From: Isochrysis galbana
Taxonomy: Eukaryota; Haptophyta; Isochrysidales; Isochrysidaceae
NCBI GenBank assembly: GCA_018136815.1
Contig: CM030945.1
Span: 1,316,594 to 1,342,678 of the forward strand
DNA length: 26,085 nucleotides
Direction of reading: 5' to 3'
Position 1 is the stretch's first letter, and every line of letters starts with the position of its first letter. Below are positions 1 to 8,048 of this stretch, in pieces. Below the pieces are notes generated by a model. It saw only the letters and a program-made list of their open reading frames with translations, did not search any database and was not told where the DNA came from. A program made the position numbers and the translations under genes.

Positions 1-304
1 CCATAGGGGAAATTGGCAATGGAAAAAGCGCGGGGCCGGATGCTCTGCCGGCCGAGTTCTACAAAAGCTTCGCGGATATGGTGAAACACGACTTCTTGAG
101 GGTGTTGAATCACGCCCTGGACGTGGGTCAGCTGAGTGTATCCATGAGGGAAGGGGACATTATACTACTGTACAAAAAAGGGGACACACGTGACCCGAGA
201 AACTATAGGCCGATAACACTATTACAAAGCGATTACAAAATACTAGCCAAAATACTAACAAATAGACTTAAGCAAGTAATAGGACCCTTTAAAAAAATCT
301 TCTT
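1..304 (+). mobile_element. LINE reverse transcriptase fragment A (N-terminal RT blocks)
   Basis: The frame opening at base 3 is open from the window edge. It reads through GNGKSAGPDALPAEFYKSF, then MREGDIILLYKKGD, then DPRNYRPITLL and SDYKILAKILTNRLKQVI. These are the conserved start of a non-LTR retrotransposon reverse transcriptase (RT blocks 0 to 2, upstream of the catalytic FADD). The frame then degenerates into FKKIFLKNP and stops near base 332. The catalytic palm is absent, so this is a dead 5' piece, and its own 5' end lies outside the window. Its codons are noticeably AT-richer than the cellular genes downstream. A SINE-like repeat begins where the homology ends. Fragment B lies 350 bases further on in the same orientation and may be the far end of the same insertion. 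Confidence 0.85.
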
Positions 305-490
305 AAAAAACCCCGCTACGTGTGCGGCGTGAGGCAGTGTGCTAGTGTACCTCCCTACTACCCAACCTTAACCCCTAACAACCCCCTCCCCCTTCCCCAG
401 TTCCCTCATTAGCGGAGAAGCTGGTTCCGGGGAGGCCGCGCGCGCTGCTTCGGCCAGGAGTTGGAGAGAAGGGGGCGGGAGACTGTGGCT
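305..490 (+). repeat. SINE-like dispersed repeat, copy 1
   Basis: Starting at a run of A followed by CCCCGCTACGTGTGCGGC, about 185 bases match the reverse complement of 22359-22578 closely. Both share CTCCCTACTACCCA, then ACCCCTAACAACCCCCTCCC, then AGCGGAGAAGCTGGTTCCGG, and the GCTTCGG..CAGGAGTTGG end. A third, partial copy lies at 5334-5389. Copy 2 carries roughly 30 additional bases in the middle. The element sits exactly at the break in LINE fragment A. No polymerase III A or B box could be assigned with confidence, so 'SINE' describes size and dispersal only. Confidence 0.7.
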
Positions 491-654
491 CGTCCTTTGA
501 TTTCGGTGTTAGCTTTGGTTATTCTCCCTTAAGTACTTTAGGCTCCTTTTTTTAATAACTCGAGTATCCTATGGGCTTGTCCAAGACGGACCTATGACTC
601 GCCGGTATCCGACGTTGGCTCAGCGCATGGAGGAGGGGCTCCGCGCAGGTACGC

Positions 655-1072
655 TGCCGCCTCGTGCGGCAAGCCGAACGACGAGAAATTCGAAGGTCTC
701 AGATGGGGCTCCCTAAAGAGAAAAGCCCCGCCGCAAGCCTACAGACGTTACAAATGGCTGAAAAGCAGCGAAAGCGCAATGATACTGGGAGTGCCACTAG
801 GGAGCCCCCAGGCACTCAAAGCCTTTTGGCGGCGTCTTGCGGACAAAATAGACAAAAAGGTGTCTGCCTTTGCGCCCATACTCGCGAACTTGTCCATCCA
901 CGGAAGGACAAAGGTGGCAAACTTCTTAATACTCTCCATCCCGCGCTATTGGGTCCAGACGCTAGCAGCACCCCAATCATTCCACAGGGCACTCAAGAAC
1001 TCAGTCGACAGAGTGCTATGGACGAACCACCGCACCGGGAGAAAACTCCAATGGGTAAAACACCCCGCGGGA
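655..1072 (+). mobile_element. LINE C-terminal domain fragment B
   Basis: The frame containing the ATG at 779 is open upstream to about 655. It reads KPNDEKFEGLRW, ILGVPLGSPQALKAFWRRLA, IPRYWVQTLAAPQSFH and LQWVKHPAG. It is clearly paralogous to the minus-strand fragment at 18088-18540 (KTNEAKFQG, ILGVPLGAPEALKPFWKKLA, TPRYWVQTLAAPKCFH, TKWVKYP). That region follows the reverse transcriptase domain in LINE polyproteins. No in-frame stop interrupts the homology. Similarity to the other copy ends abruptly after WVKHPAG, and what follows is unrelated GT-rich DNA without an A-rich tail. The RT catalytic part between fragments A and B is missing. Confidence 0.8.
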
Positions 1073-2080
1073 CTTTTTCTCACACTGTGCATTGGTTTAT
1101 TGGTTTGTTTGGCTGCGAGCGATGTTGCGTCAGTTTTCGGAGTTTTCTTGTTGGTGAGTGATTGATGTGGGGTGGTGTCTTGTGGGTCGTCGTCGCGATG
1201 TAGCGCGCCCTTTCCTCCCCTCTCTCAAGACTTCTCTACACTCCATGCCCTAGCCCATCTGAGACTTGCCCGACAATCGAAGCACGAGCTTGATTCCACA
1301 AAGGGCCGCGGGTTAGCCGGTCGGTCAGTCCTTATTTATAACCGTAATAAAGAGTCGATCGCGGATGCGACTTCCCCCGTTCTCCCCATCCCGATGAGCC
1401 CGTTCAGAGCTCCCGAGAGGACAGGTGAATCGTGCGCCGCGCTAGCCGCCGGTGCGCCTTCGCGACTCGTTCCCAAAGAGGAAACACGAGCTTCGCTCCG
1501 ACAAAACTGGGGGAGGGAGGAAAGGGGGCAACGGGCGGCGATGGATGGATAGGGTGGGTAGATAGGAGTGTCATAAACACTATGCCTCGCGCCGTGCAAG
1601 CAGCGGCTAGTACGTTGGGATTTTTTTCTTGTGCATCCACTTCGGTCATACGGATGTGGTTGAGAGGGGTAGTTCACGGCTGTGGCAATAGCGATACTGA
1701 ATCCTCACAAACGGAGTGGCAATAATGCAGCTAGGTACCACTACTACGGTCTGGCGCCAGCTCCGTGGAGATAGATATTTTCCCTATTGGCATGATGTTT
1801 CAGTAAATAGCCCCGTCTCATGGTCGGGGACTCCTCCAACAGCGAGTATGTCGAAATATTGAGGAAAATAGCCGCAACTATTTTCCACAATGAATGGGTG
1901 CATGCTGCCTTGCTCCCTGACCTCCATTTGCATCACACATGCATGAGCCAGAATCTGGACGGGGTGCCCACCCCAACAAGACGACCTACGTCATGGTAAA
2001 ACGGCCCCAGCCTCAACATGGCGTGCAAACTGGATTCGCTCCGCTGCCGGTGCTTTCGTCAAGGCAAGCGCTGTAGCTAC
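1073..2080. other. Intergenic region, no supported gene
   Basis: I see no convincing coding region between LINE fragment B and the 3' end of the patatin-like gene. The overlapping frames at 1172-1725 have no recognisable protein and no splice-supported extension. A short stretch near 1438-1458 (CGCGCTAGCCGCCGGTG) recurs near 22224-22240, which suggests a further small dispersed repeat. The segment 1740-2080 is near-neutral in composition and would be the downstream flank of the patatin-like gene. Confidence 0.5.
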
Positions 2081-3099
2081 TCAGTTGGCGGTCGGCTTCT
2101 TTCGCTGCAGCCCTGCCCGGTCGAAGACACCACGCTCAGCCGCAGCTGCGGCATCTGCGCGCCCCCTGGCACGCCAGCTGTCAAAGTTTTGCCGTGAAGG
2201 GAGGCAGACAACATCGGATAGCCCGCCCAAGAGCGTGGACGGCGAGATGACGGCAGTCTTTGAGGGGATCGCCGAGATAGTGATTGTGTGCCCGATGTCA
2301 TGAATCCTCTGATTGACCCGCAGGTGCCGGCGCAAACAGGCAGGGCGACACGCAAGGAAGCCTGCAGGCAAGGGTGCCGGCACGGAAGCAGGCGCGTTAT
2401 ACTGGTGGTGGGTGTGGCCAGCAGGTAGTGCGCAAGCGCCTAGCGCTAATGGCAAGCGGCCGGCGTCTCACCGTCGCAAACAAGGGACTGCTTAAGAAGG
2501 CCTGGCTTGCGGAAGATGGGCAGCACTCGCATAGAACAGGTGGCAGCATGGCACAGCGCCTTCGCCGAAGACATGTCGTCCGCACCCGCCCAGACTGAGG
2601 TGGCTGGCCTGGGCCAAATGGCAGTTGCGCCGAGCCAAAAGTGTCCTCGAGAGAGCCTCTCCCTCAGTGCAAGGTATGCGGCGTGGTTGCGCTTGAGTAT
2701 GGGGAGATATCCCGAGTGTATCATGTCCCTTGAAGAGAGGAAGAAGCTGCCGAGCGCGCGCCGCTTCGCTAGCATCGCCATCGACGCGATGGCCTCCCAA
2801 TGCATCTCTGCGCTCACTCCGAGAGCGATGCTGGCAGCGCCCGCGTAGCCACCGGAGACTCCGGCGCAGAGAGCGCGGTCGAGATTGTAGTGGTGTACGA
2901 GGTATTCTGCCACCCCGATGTAGTACGGCAAAAAGAGCCCGCTCGACTCGAAGAAGAGGAGAGGCCTCGCATCCTTGGTCTCTCTCTGATCTTCCTCTCT
3001 GTCGAGAAGGAGAGACTGCAGGAGACGGAGGAGGAGGAGGAGAGGGCGGAAGAGGAAGAGGGCGAGGCGCAGCGCGAGAGAGTCGATGCACGAGGCCAT
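2081..3099 (-). CDS. Patatin-like phospholipase / acylglycerol lipase (two exons)
   Basis: Predicted lipid acyl hydrolase of the patatin-like (PNPLA, ATGL-like) family, 302 residues. Exon 1 is 3099-2472, the intron 2471-2362 (110 bases, GTGAGA donor, CTGCAG acceptor), exon 2 2361-2081. The ATG at 3099 was chosen because it precedes a hydrophobic stretch (residues about 9-32, rich in Leu and Phe) that would act as a membrane anchor; upstream frame is only GA repeat. Residues 47-57 (LLFFESSGLFL) match the oxyanion-loop region, GVSGG holds the nucleophile Ser82, and splicing creates the Asp-Gly of the Ser-Asp dyad at residues 209-210 (VCDGFLACRP). The usual second Gly is Phe. HTITISAIPS after the dyad matches the ATGL-type segment following DGG. 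Length is typical. The gene diverges from the fucosyltransferase-like gene across a pyrimidine tract. Confidence 0.85.
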
Positions 3100-3149
3100 A
3101 CCGACCCGATGAGATGTGGACCGCGGGGAGGCCACCGAGCCCTCCCAAG

Positions 3150-3560
3150 AGTGTCCCTCGTCTTCTCTTCCCATCCTTCTCTCGCCCTCGCCTCTCTCTC
3201 CTCTCTCTCCCCCTTTCGTCTCTCTCTCTCTCTCTCTCTCTCTCTCCCCCCCCCCCCCCCCCCTTTCCCTTTCTTCTCTCACCTATATTTAGTTTCTCTC
3301 GCGCTGCGTTCCGCTCTCCTCTCTCTTCTTCCGCTCACTCCTTTTCTCTCATTCCTATTCGTTCTCTACCCTTTCACAGCGTGGAGGAGTCTCCGTTTCT
3401 CCCCCTCTCCCCTCTATTATCCCCTTTTTTTTCTTCTCTCCTTCTCCATGCACCATGCATCCTCTCATCCTCTGACCTTCTTCCTCTACTCTACTCTCTC
3501 TCTTTTCTATCATGCTCTTCTCTCTACGTCTTGTCAGAGTTTTCTTGTTGTCCTAGTTTA
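3150..3560 (+). repeat. Pyrimidine-rich tract between divergent genes
   Basis: About 400 bases are almost entirely C and T on the plus strand. They include an uninterrupted TC dinucleotide run near 3219-3246 followed by a run of some 17 C. Frames across it translate into Ser-Leu-Pro or Glu-Arg-Gly repeats and are not genes. It lies directly upstream of the patatin-like start (minus strand) and upstream of the fucosyltransferase-like exon (plus strand), so it may be a shared promoter region, a 5' UTR, or part of an intron of the plus-strand gene. Confidence 0.85.
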
Positions 3561-3607
3561 ATCCTAGTGCTGAGGGACCGTGCCTCATCGGCAACGGAGC
3601 CCCGCTC

Positions 3608-3700
3608 CCCCGCGATGGAGCCCCTACCCCGCGATGGAGCCCCTACCCCGCGATGGAGCCCCTCCCCCGCGATGGAGCCCCCCCCCCCGCGATGGGGGTG
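3608..3700 (+). repeat. 19-bp tandem minisatellite
   Basis: The core CGCGATGGAGCCCC recurs with starts at 3611, 3630, 3649 and 3668 (period 19), with a last degenerate unit at 3688 (period 20). About 4.5 copies are present and the C run grows in the last units. It sits between the pyrimidine tract and the first recognisable exon of the fucosyltransferase-like gene. Confidence 0.9.
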
Positions 3701-3747
3701 CGCGATTGGTGCATGGCTCGTCCGGTGTATGTGGCTAGGGATACTAG

Positions 3748-5094
3748 CCAACAAGAACAAGACCTCTTACAAGACTACAATTTCCAACGTGGTACCCCCG
3801 GATCCTCAGTTATGACCCTGCTGCAGGGCACACGGACCAGCTGCGGTCTCTATCACTAGCGCTTGCAGTTGCCAGGCTTCTCGAACGTGCGCTCCTGCTG
3901 CCCAACTACTACTTGCATGATGATGCGACTGTGTACACCAACTCGAGCCGCCACGCCGAGCTAACACTGACGCGTCCTTCCATCAGCTCAATCCTGTCAT
4001 TCCGATCGAGCGATGTGACGATCGTCGATAGTCGAAAGCTTCGAGTACTGATGCATGAGCTCCCTCGCTGCACCAATAACTCATCGGACGCGGCTACTAC
4101 AGCGTGCGTGCATTGGACCGCTCCGCCACCTCATGGCGAATCTGTCCGTTCTTTCTTGCAGGGGTTGGCTGCGCTGTCAAATAAACCATACCTTCACTTC
4201 TCATCAATGCTGGATTCACTGCCGGCACGCAGCAAGAAACGTTTCCCGCTCGCATCTTGGGAGGGTATCATGGTGCCGTCTGACTGTGCGTTCAGCTATA
4301 GCCTCACAGCTTCGAGTATGGCCCGCAAGGTCTTGCGCAAGATCCTGCCTGTCGGCAGACAGGAAGCATACAGCCGAGGTGTGGGTTATGTGCGTGCCCG
4401 TGGAGACAACGGCTATACATACAGTCGGTCCCACGGGTTCGACGTCAAAAACAGCTCCGCAGCGTCCAGCAGCATGCCATGCGGTCGAAACTCATATCTT
4501 GCTGCACACGTTCGAGCAGAAATTGCAGCTAAATTCAAATCTGAACGCATAAGCGAATGGCTGCCTCGTCTGTTCAACTTCACATTAAATGCAACGGCCT
4601 CATGTCCGCCTCATCTCAACAGACCGACGATCTTATACTTGGCAACCGACTCACCGGAAAGTGCACTTCCAGCTGCAAAAGAGGCGCTCGCCGATCTTGG
4701 CGTACAGGTGGTCTCTGCAGAGCGACAGGGCATGCTGCCATCGTCGTTGGCGTCTCTCCTTGCCATCGACACGGCCACAGCAGCATTGCTGCTGGACACG
4801 ACTGCGATACTTGAAGCCTCCGCCTTCACTCCCTCGCCGCGGTCTGGATTGTCGGTGCACTGGAGCGCAATGCGCGCGTGTGCTCGAGGACAATCTTGCG
4901 ACCCTGCCGCAGCGACCTGCACCCCATTCGCGTCATCTGGCTGCGGTGGCTGGCTGCCATCCAGGCTTCTAGAAGTCAAAGAATTGCCCGTTTGCCCTCG
5001 TTGTTGCCCGTCCAGCGAAGCAGAGCGCAGGCATCTCTGCGTGCTTCGTGGCTCATCAAGGCCAGGGGTAGAAAGATCTTATAGTTGCCCTTGA
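3748..5094 (+). CDS. O-fucosyltransferase-like glycosyltransferase, 3' exon (5' end unresolved)
   Basis: A 448-residue frame, open from just after the stop at 3745-3747. Early residues read RILSYDPAAGHTDQLRSLSL, ALAVARLLERALLLPNYYLH, which fits the N-terminal nucleotide-sugar-binding region of GDP-fucose O-fucosyltransferase-type enzymes (small Gly, then NQL-like, then ARLL.R.LLLP). Further conserved-looking blocks are YLAAHVRAE (plus-strand base about 4495), TILYLATDSPESAL (about 4630) and the closing STF-like FTPSPRSGLSVHWSAMR. The C-terminus is Cys-rich (residues about 380-448). There is no ATG before these conserved blocks, so at least one upstream exon is needed; a start at the TTG of 3913 would cut the domain. 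Expected to act in the secretory pathway, but no leader is visible because the 5' exon is missing. The family assignment is inference from motif order; the acceptor specificity is unknown. Confidence 0.6.
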   Translation, partial: PTRTRPLTRLQFPTWYPRILSYDPAAGHTDQLRSLSLALAVARLLERALLLPNYYLHDDATVYTNSSRHAELTLTRPSISSILSFRSSDVTIVDSRKLRVLMHELPRCTNNSSDAATTACVHWTAPPPHGESVRSFLQGLAALSNKPYLHFSSMLDSLPARSKKRFPLASWEGIMVPSDCAFSYSLTASSMARKVLRKILPVGRQEAYSRGVGYVRARGDNGYTYSRSHGFDVKNSSAASSSMPCGRNSYLAAHVRAEIAAKFKSERISEWLPRLFNFTLNATASCPPHLNRPTILYLATDSPESALPAAKEALADLGVQVVSAERQGMLPSSLASLLAIDTATAALLLDTTAILEASAFTPSPRSGLSVHWSAMRACARGQSCDPAAATCTPFASSGCGGWLPSRLLEVKELPVCPRCCPSSEAERRHLCVLRGSSRPGVERSYSCP

Positions 5095-5333
5095 ACGGCG
5101 ACATGGGCTTGAAGGGGCCAGCCATCTCACTCACCTTAGCTCATGATTCGCGCACTTCTAGGACCGTGGTGCTAAGACGTATCAAGGATATTGAGGGCGC
5201 CGCCACCGCCCACCAGTTAGTGGCCAAATTTCGTGTTGACCAAGGCTTCCACCCATCACCCATCGTCTACCGCAGCAAAGCCCCCGCTGGCCTTGCATTG
5301 CCTTTAATGTAACAAGGCAATCTTTTCAAAATT

Positions 5334-5389
5334 ACCGCTACTTGCACGGCGCGAAGCAGAGTGCTGGTACTACTCCCTACTACCCGCCT
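5334..5389 (+). repeat. SINE-like dispersed repeat, partial copy 3
   Basis: The segment ACCGCTACTTGCACGGCG, then AGCAGAGTGCT, then CTCCCTACTACCC aligns in order with the first 60 bases of the repeat at 305-490, with scattered substitutions. The rest of the element is missing. Confidence 0.55.
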
Positions 5390-5416
5390 GGATGGGCCGG
5401 CAGGCTATTATCAAGT

Positions 5417-5465
5417 CCTAATATCATGATGCCAGGTCCTCTAGACCTGATACACTCATATTAGG
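5417..5465. repeat. Imperfect 49-base palindrome
   Basis: Arms 5417-5438 and 5444-5465 pair in two perfect blocks: outer CCTAATAT with ATATTAGG, and inner CAGGTC with GACCTG. The loop is CTCTA. 16 of 22 positions pair overall. It could form a cruciform in DNA or a hairpin in RNA. Confidence 0.75.
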
Positions 5466-5507
5466 GGCCGCAGGCTACAACTAGTATTCAAGCGGCTAAA
5501 AAGTTCC

Positions 5508-5556
5508 GTCCTACATTACAGGACCGCGTCCTACGAAAATGATGGCGTCGTAGGAC
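5508..5556. repeat. Two adjacent GTCCT hairpins
   Basis: GTCCT (5508-5512) pairs with AGGAC (5520-5524). Immediately after, GTCCTACGA (5528-5536) pairs perfectly with TCGTAGGAC (5548-5556) across an 11-base loop. Because the first GTCCTAC can also pair with the last GTAGGAC, alternative structures are possible. Confidence 0.7.
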
Positions 5557-5810
5557 CCTGGGATTCCCCCTCGCAATGCCCCCCCTCGCGGGCCACCGGC
5601 GGGTGCACCTCCCACCAAAGTGGTGCGCGACGGCCCCCCACCCTCCCCCTGCCAGCCCCTGGCCGCTCAGGTCAGGTGCGCCCGCCTTTGGGTCCCGTCA
5701 GATCTCAGCCAAACTGGGCCCTCTAAAAGGTTGCCCACCATTGCTCCCGACCCCCCCCGCGCGGAGGGCCCGTCGGACTGTCGGCCGATGTCTGACACGC
5801 TTGCCAGGGG

Positions 5811-6000
5811 AGAGGGGAGAGGGGAGAGGAGAGAGGAGAGAGGGGAGAGGAGAGAGGAGAGAGGGGAGAGGAGAGAGGGGAGAGGGGAGAGGGGAGAGGG
5901 GAGAGGGGAGAGGAGAGAGGAGAGAGGAGAGAGGAGAGAGGGGAGAGGAGAGAGGAGAGAGGGGAGAGGGGAGACGAGAGAGGGGAGAGGAGAGAGTGCG
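5811..6000 (+). repeat. Purine (GAGAGG) minisatellite
   Basis: An unbroken purine tract on the plus strand made of mixed GGGAGAG and GAGAGAG units of 6 to 7 bases. It is the reverse-complement type of the pyrimidine blocks at 6360-6540, with which it could fold back. Confidence 0.9.
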
Positions 6001-6077
6001 AGGCGCGGCGCATCTCCCGCGCGTCCCCCGTTTTTCTGTTGGGGAGCCTCGAGAGTAGGGAAGACCTCCGCAGACGG

Positions 6078-6080
<3 letters not shown>

Positions 6081-6117
<37 letters not shown>

Positions 6118-6660
6118 CTCTCAGTGAAGCCGCCCCGCCCCCCGCAGATGAACCCCTCTCTCTCTCTCTCGCGAGAGAGAGAGGGAGAAGAAGGGGGGAG
6201 GGAGAGAGAGAAGAGAGGGAGAGAGGAGGGAGGAGTCCGTCCGTCCACCCCCGCGAAGGAGGAGAGAGACGGAGAGAGAGGGGAAGGAAGGGCTCGCACT
6301 CGGAACTCTCTCAGGGGAGGGGACCCCCCCCCCCCCGCCCCCTCCCCTTCTTCTCTCTCTCCTCCTCTCTCCTCCCGCTCCCTCTCCTCTCCCCTCTCCC
6401 CTCTCCTCTCCCCTCTCCCCTCTCCCTTCTCCCCTCTCTCCTCTCTCCTCCTCTCTCCTCTCTCCTCCTCGCTCCCCCTCTCTCCTCCTCTCTCCTCTCC
6501 TGTCTCCTCCTCTCTCTCTTCTCCCTCATTGCTCTCTCCTCCCCAAGCGGCTTCTTTTCAGGAGGAGGAGGAGACGGAGGAGAGAGAGAGAGAGAGGCGG
6601 GGTGCTCGCACTCGGAACTCTCTCGGAGAGGGGGAGAGAGATCTCTTCTCTCTCCTCTCT
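6081..6660. repeat. Alternating CT and GA blocks with a 24-bp palindrome
   Basis: A CT dinucleotide run (about 6081-6121), a CT-to-GA switch forming a perfect 24-bp palindrome centred on CGCG (6160-6183), a purine block (6181-6300), a pyrimidine block (6345-6545), then a purine block (6560-6650). Long open frames cross all of it, but their translations are only Ser-Leu-Pro or Glu-Arg-Gly. Confidence 0.85.
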
Positions 6661-7390
6661 CTCACTCCCCCCCCCTTCTCTCCTGTCTTCTGTCTCACGC
6701 TTTCCGAACTCTCTTCTATTTCGATCCTCGTCGTCCGCTCTCTCTCCTCCCCCTCTCTCCGTCTCTCCTTCATCGCGGGGTGCGGACGGACGGACTCTAT
6801 CCCCCTCTCTCCCTCCCTCCCTCCCTTCCTCCCTGCCTCTCTCTCTTCTCTCTTCTCTCTTCTCTCTTCTCTCTTCTCTCTTCTCTCTTCTCTCTTCTCT
6901 CTTCTCTCTTCCTTCCTTCTCTCTTCTCTCTTCTCTCTTCTCTCTCTTCTCTCTTCTCTCTTCTCTCTCTTCTCTCTCTTCTCTCTCTTCTCTCTCTTCT
7001 CTCTCTTCTCCCTCCCTCCCTCCCTCCCTCCCTCCCTCCCTCCCTCCCTCTCTTCTCTCTTCTCTCTTCTCTCTTCTCTCTTCTCTCTTCTCTCTTCTCT
7101 CTTCTCTCTTCTCTCTTCTCTCTTTCTCTCCCTCCCTCCCTCCCTCCCTCCCTCCCTCCCTCTCCCTCCCCTCCCCCTCCCCCCCAATGGCCACCTCTCT
7201 CTCTCTCTTCCCGAGCCCTTTTCTCCAGCGGCCACATCTCTCGTAACGCGACGGAATCTCCAGCGGATCTCTGCGAGCCCTCCCTCCCTTCTTCCCGCTC
7301 TCTCTCTCCTCTCTCTCTGTCTTCCCCCCCACCCCTCCTCCCCCCCTCCTCTCGCTCCCTCGCTCCCTCGCTCCCTCGTTCTGTGCGTCT
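6661..7390 (+). repeat. Pyrimidine satellite with period-7 and CCCT arrays
   Basis: Almost pure C/T on the plus strand. It contains TTCTCTC period-7 arrays (about 6840-7000 and 7050-7125), separated and followed by CCCT tetramer arrays (about 7005-7050 and 7125-7165). It lies on the sense strand upstream of the glycosyltransferase gene. Confidence 0.9.
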
Positions 7391-8048
7391 GTGCGTGTCT
7401 GTTGGCAGAGGGAACGACAGCCCACCCCGGCTCCCCCGCCCGGCCTCCCTTGCAGTCCCCCTCCCCACAAACGGAAGCCAGAGAGAGAACAGAGTCAGAA
7501 AGCTCGGAGAGAAGGGTGGGGAGGGTGGGGAGGGTGGGGGAGGAACGCGAAGAAGGGAGGGCGGGGGCCGGGAGAGGAGAAACGCCAAGCGTCGCCCCCC
7601 CCCCCCCCCCCCGCTGTGTGCTGCAGACTCCCAGCGCCGCCTCTCCCTCCGCGACCGCCAGCCCTCGCTCCCCTCCCACCCAACCCTTTCTTTGCTCCCC
7701 TCTGTCTCCCTCTCTCGCGCTGCACCTCGCTGTCTTGTAGCCTTCCTCCTCCTCCGTCACTCTTCATCAGCCTCGCCCTTGCTTTGTGCCTCTGCCCCTC
7801 CTCGCTCCCGCACTCTCCCGCCTCCTCCCTGCCCCCTCTCACCTACCTGTCCCCAAAGGTCCCTACCCTGCAAGAGCTCAATCCCCATCCCACTGTTCTT
7901 CGACTCTGAGCGTGCTCATCTCTTCCCCATCCTTCCCCTCTCATCTGACGACGCTCTGTGCCTTTCCCCGAATCCACTCTCCTGAGCCGCGCTTGCCCTC
8001 CCACCCAACCTTCTCAAGTTTCAGCCAGCCATCAACTCTGTCTCTGCA
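7391..8048 (+). promoter_or_regulatory. C-rich upstream region of the glycosyltransferase gene
   Basis: A short purine block (about 7480-7590) and a run of about 17 C near 7597-7613 are followed by C/T-rich DNA up to the ATG at 8049. A good splice-acceptor-like sequence (CTCAAGTTTCAG, near 8010-8021) lies 27 bases before the ATG, so a 5' UTR intron within the tract is possible. No TATA-like element is evident. Confidence 0.35.

Larger units (their letters stand above)
5095..5810. other. Intergenic region with repeat fragment and foldbacks
   Basis: No gene supported. It holds a partial SINE-like copy (5334-5389), an imperfect 49-base palindrome (5417-5465) and two GTCCT hairpins (5508-5556). 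From about 5570 it becomes C-rich and leads into the purine tract. The frame 5085-5312 has no recognisable product. Confidence 0.5.

Noticed and set aside
3100-3282. N-terminal extension of the patatin-like protein (Arg/Glu/Gly-rich)
   Set aside because: It is translation of the GA repeat on the minus strand; the ATG at 3099 precedes a membrane-anchor-like segment and fits the family length.
2730-3815. Plus-strand 361-codon frame
   Set aside because: It covers the antisense of the patatin-like exon, then the pyrimidine tract and minisatellite; no protein-like region.
5620-7985. Several 200 to 700-codon open frames on both strands
   Set aside because: They run over GA/CT repeats and translate only to Ser/Leu/Pro or Glu/Arg/Gly; openness follows from the absence of stops in the repeat, not from coding.
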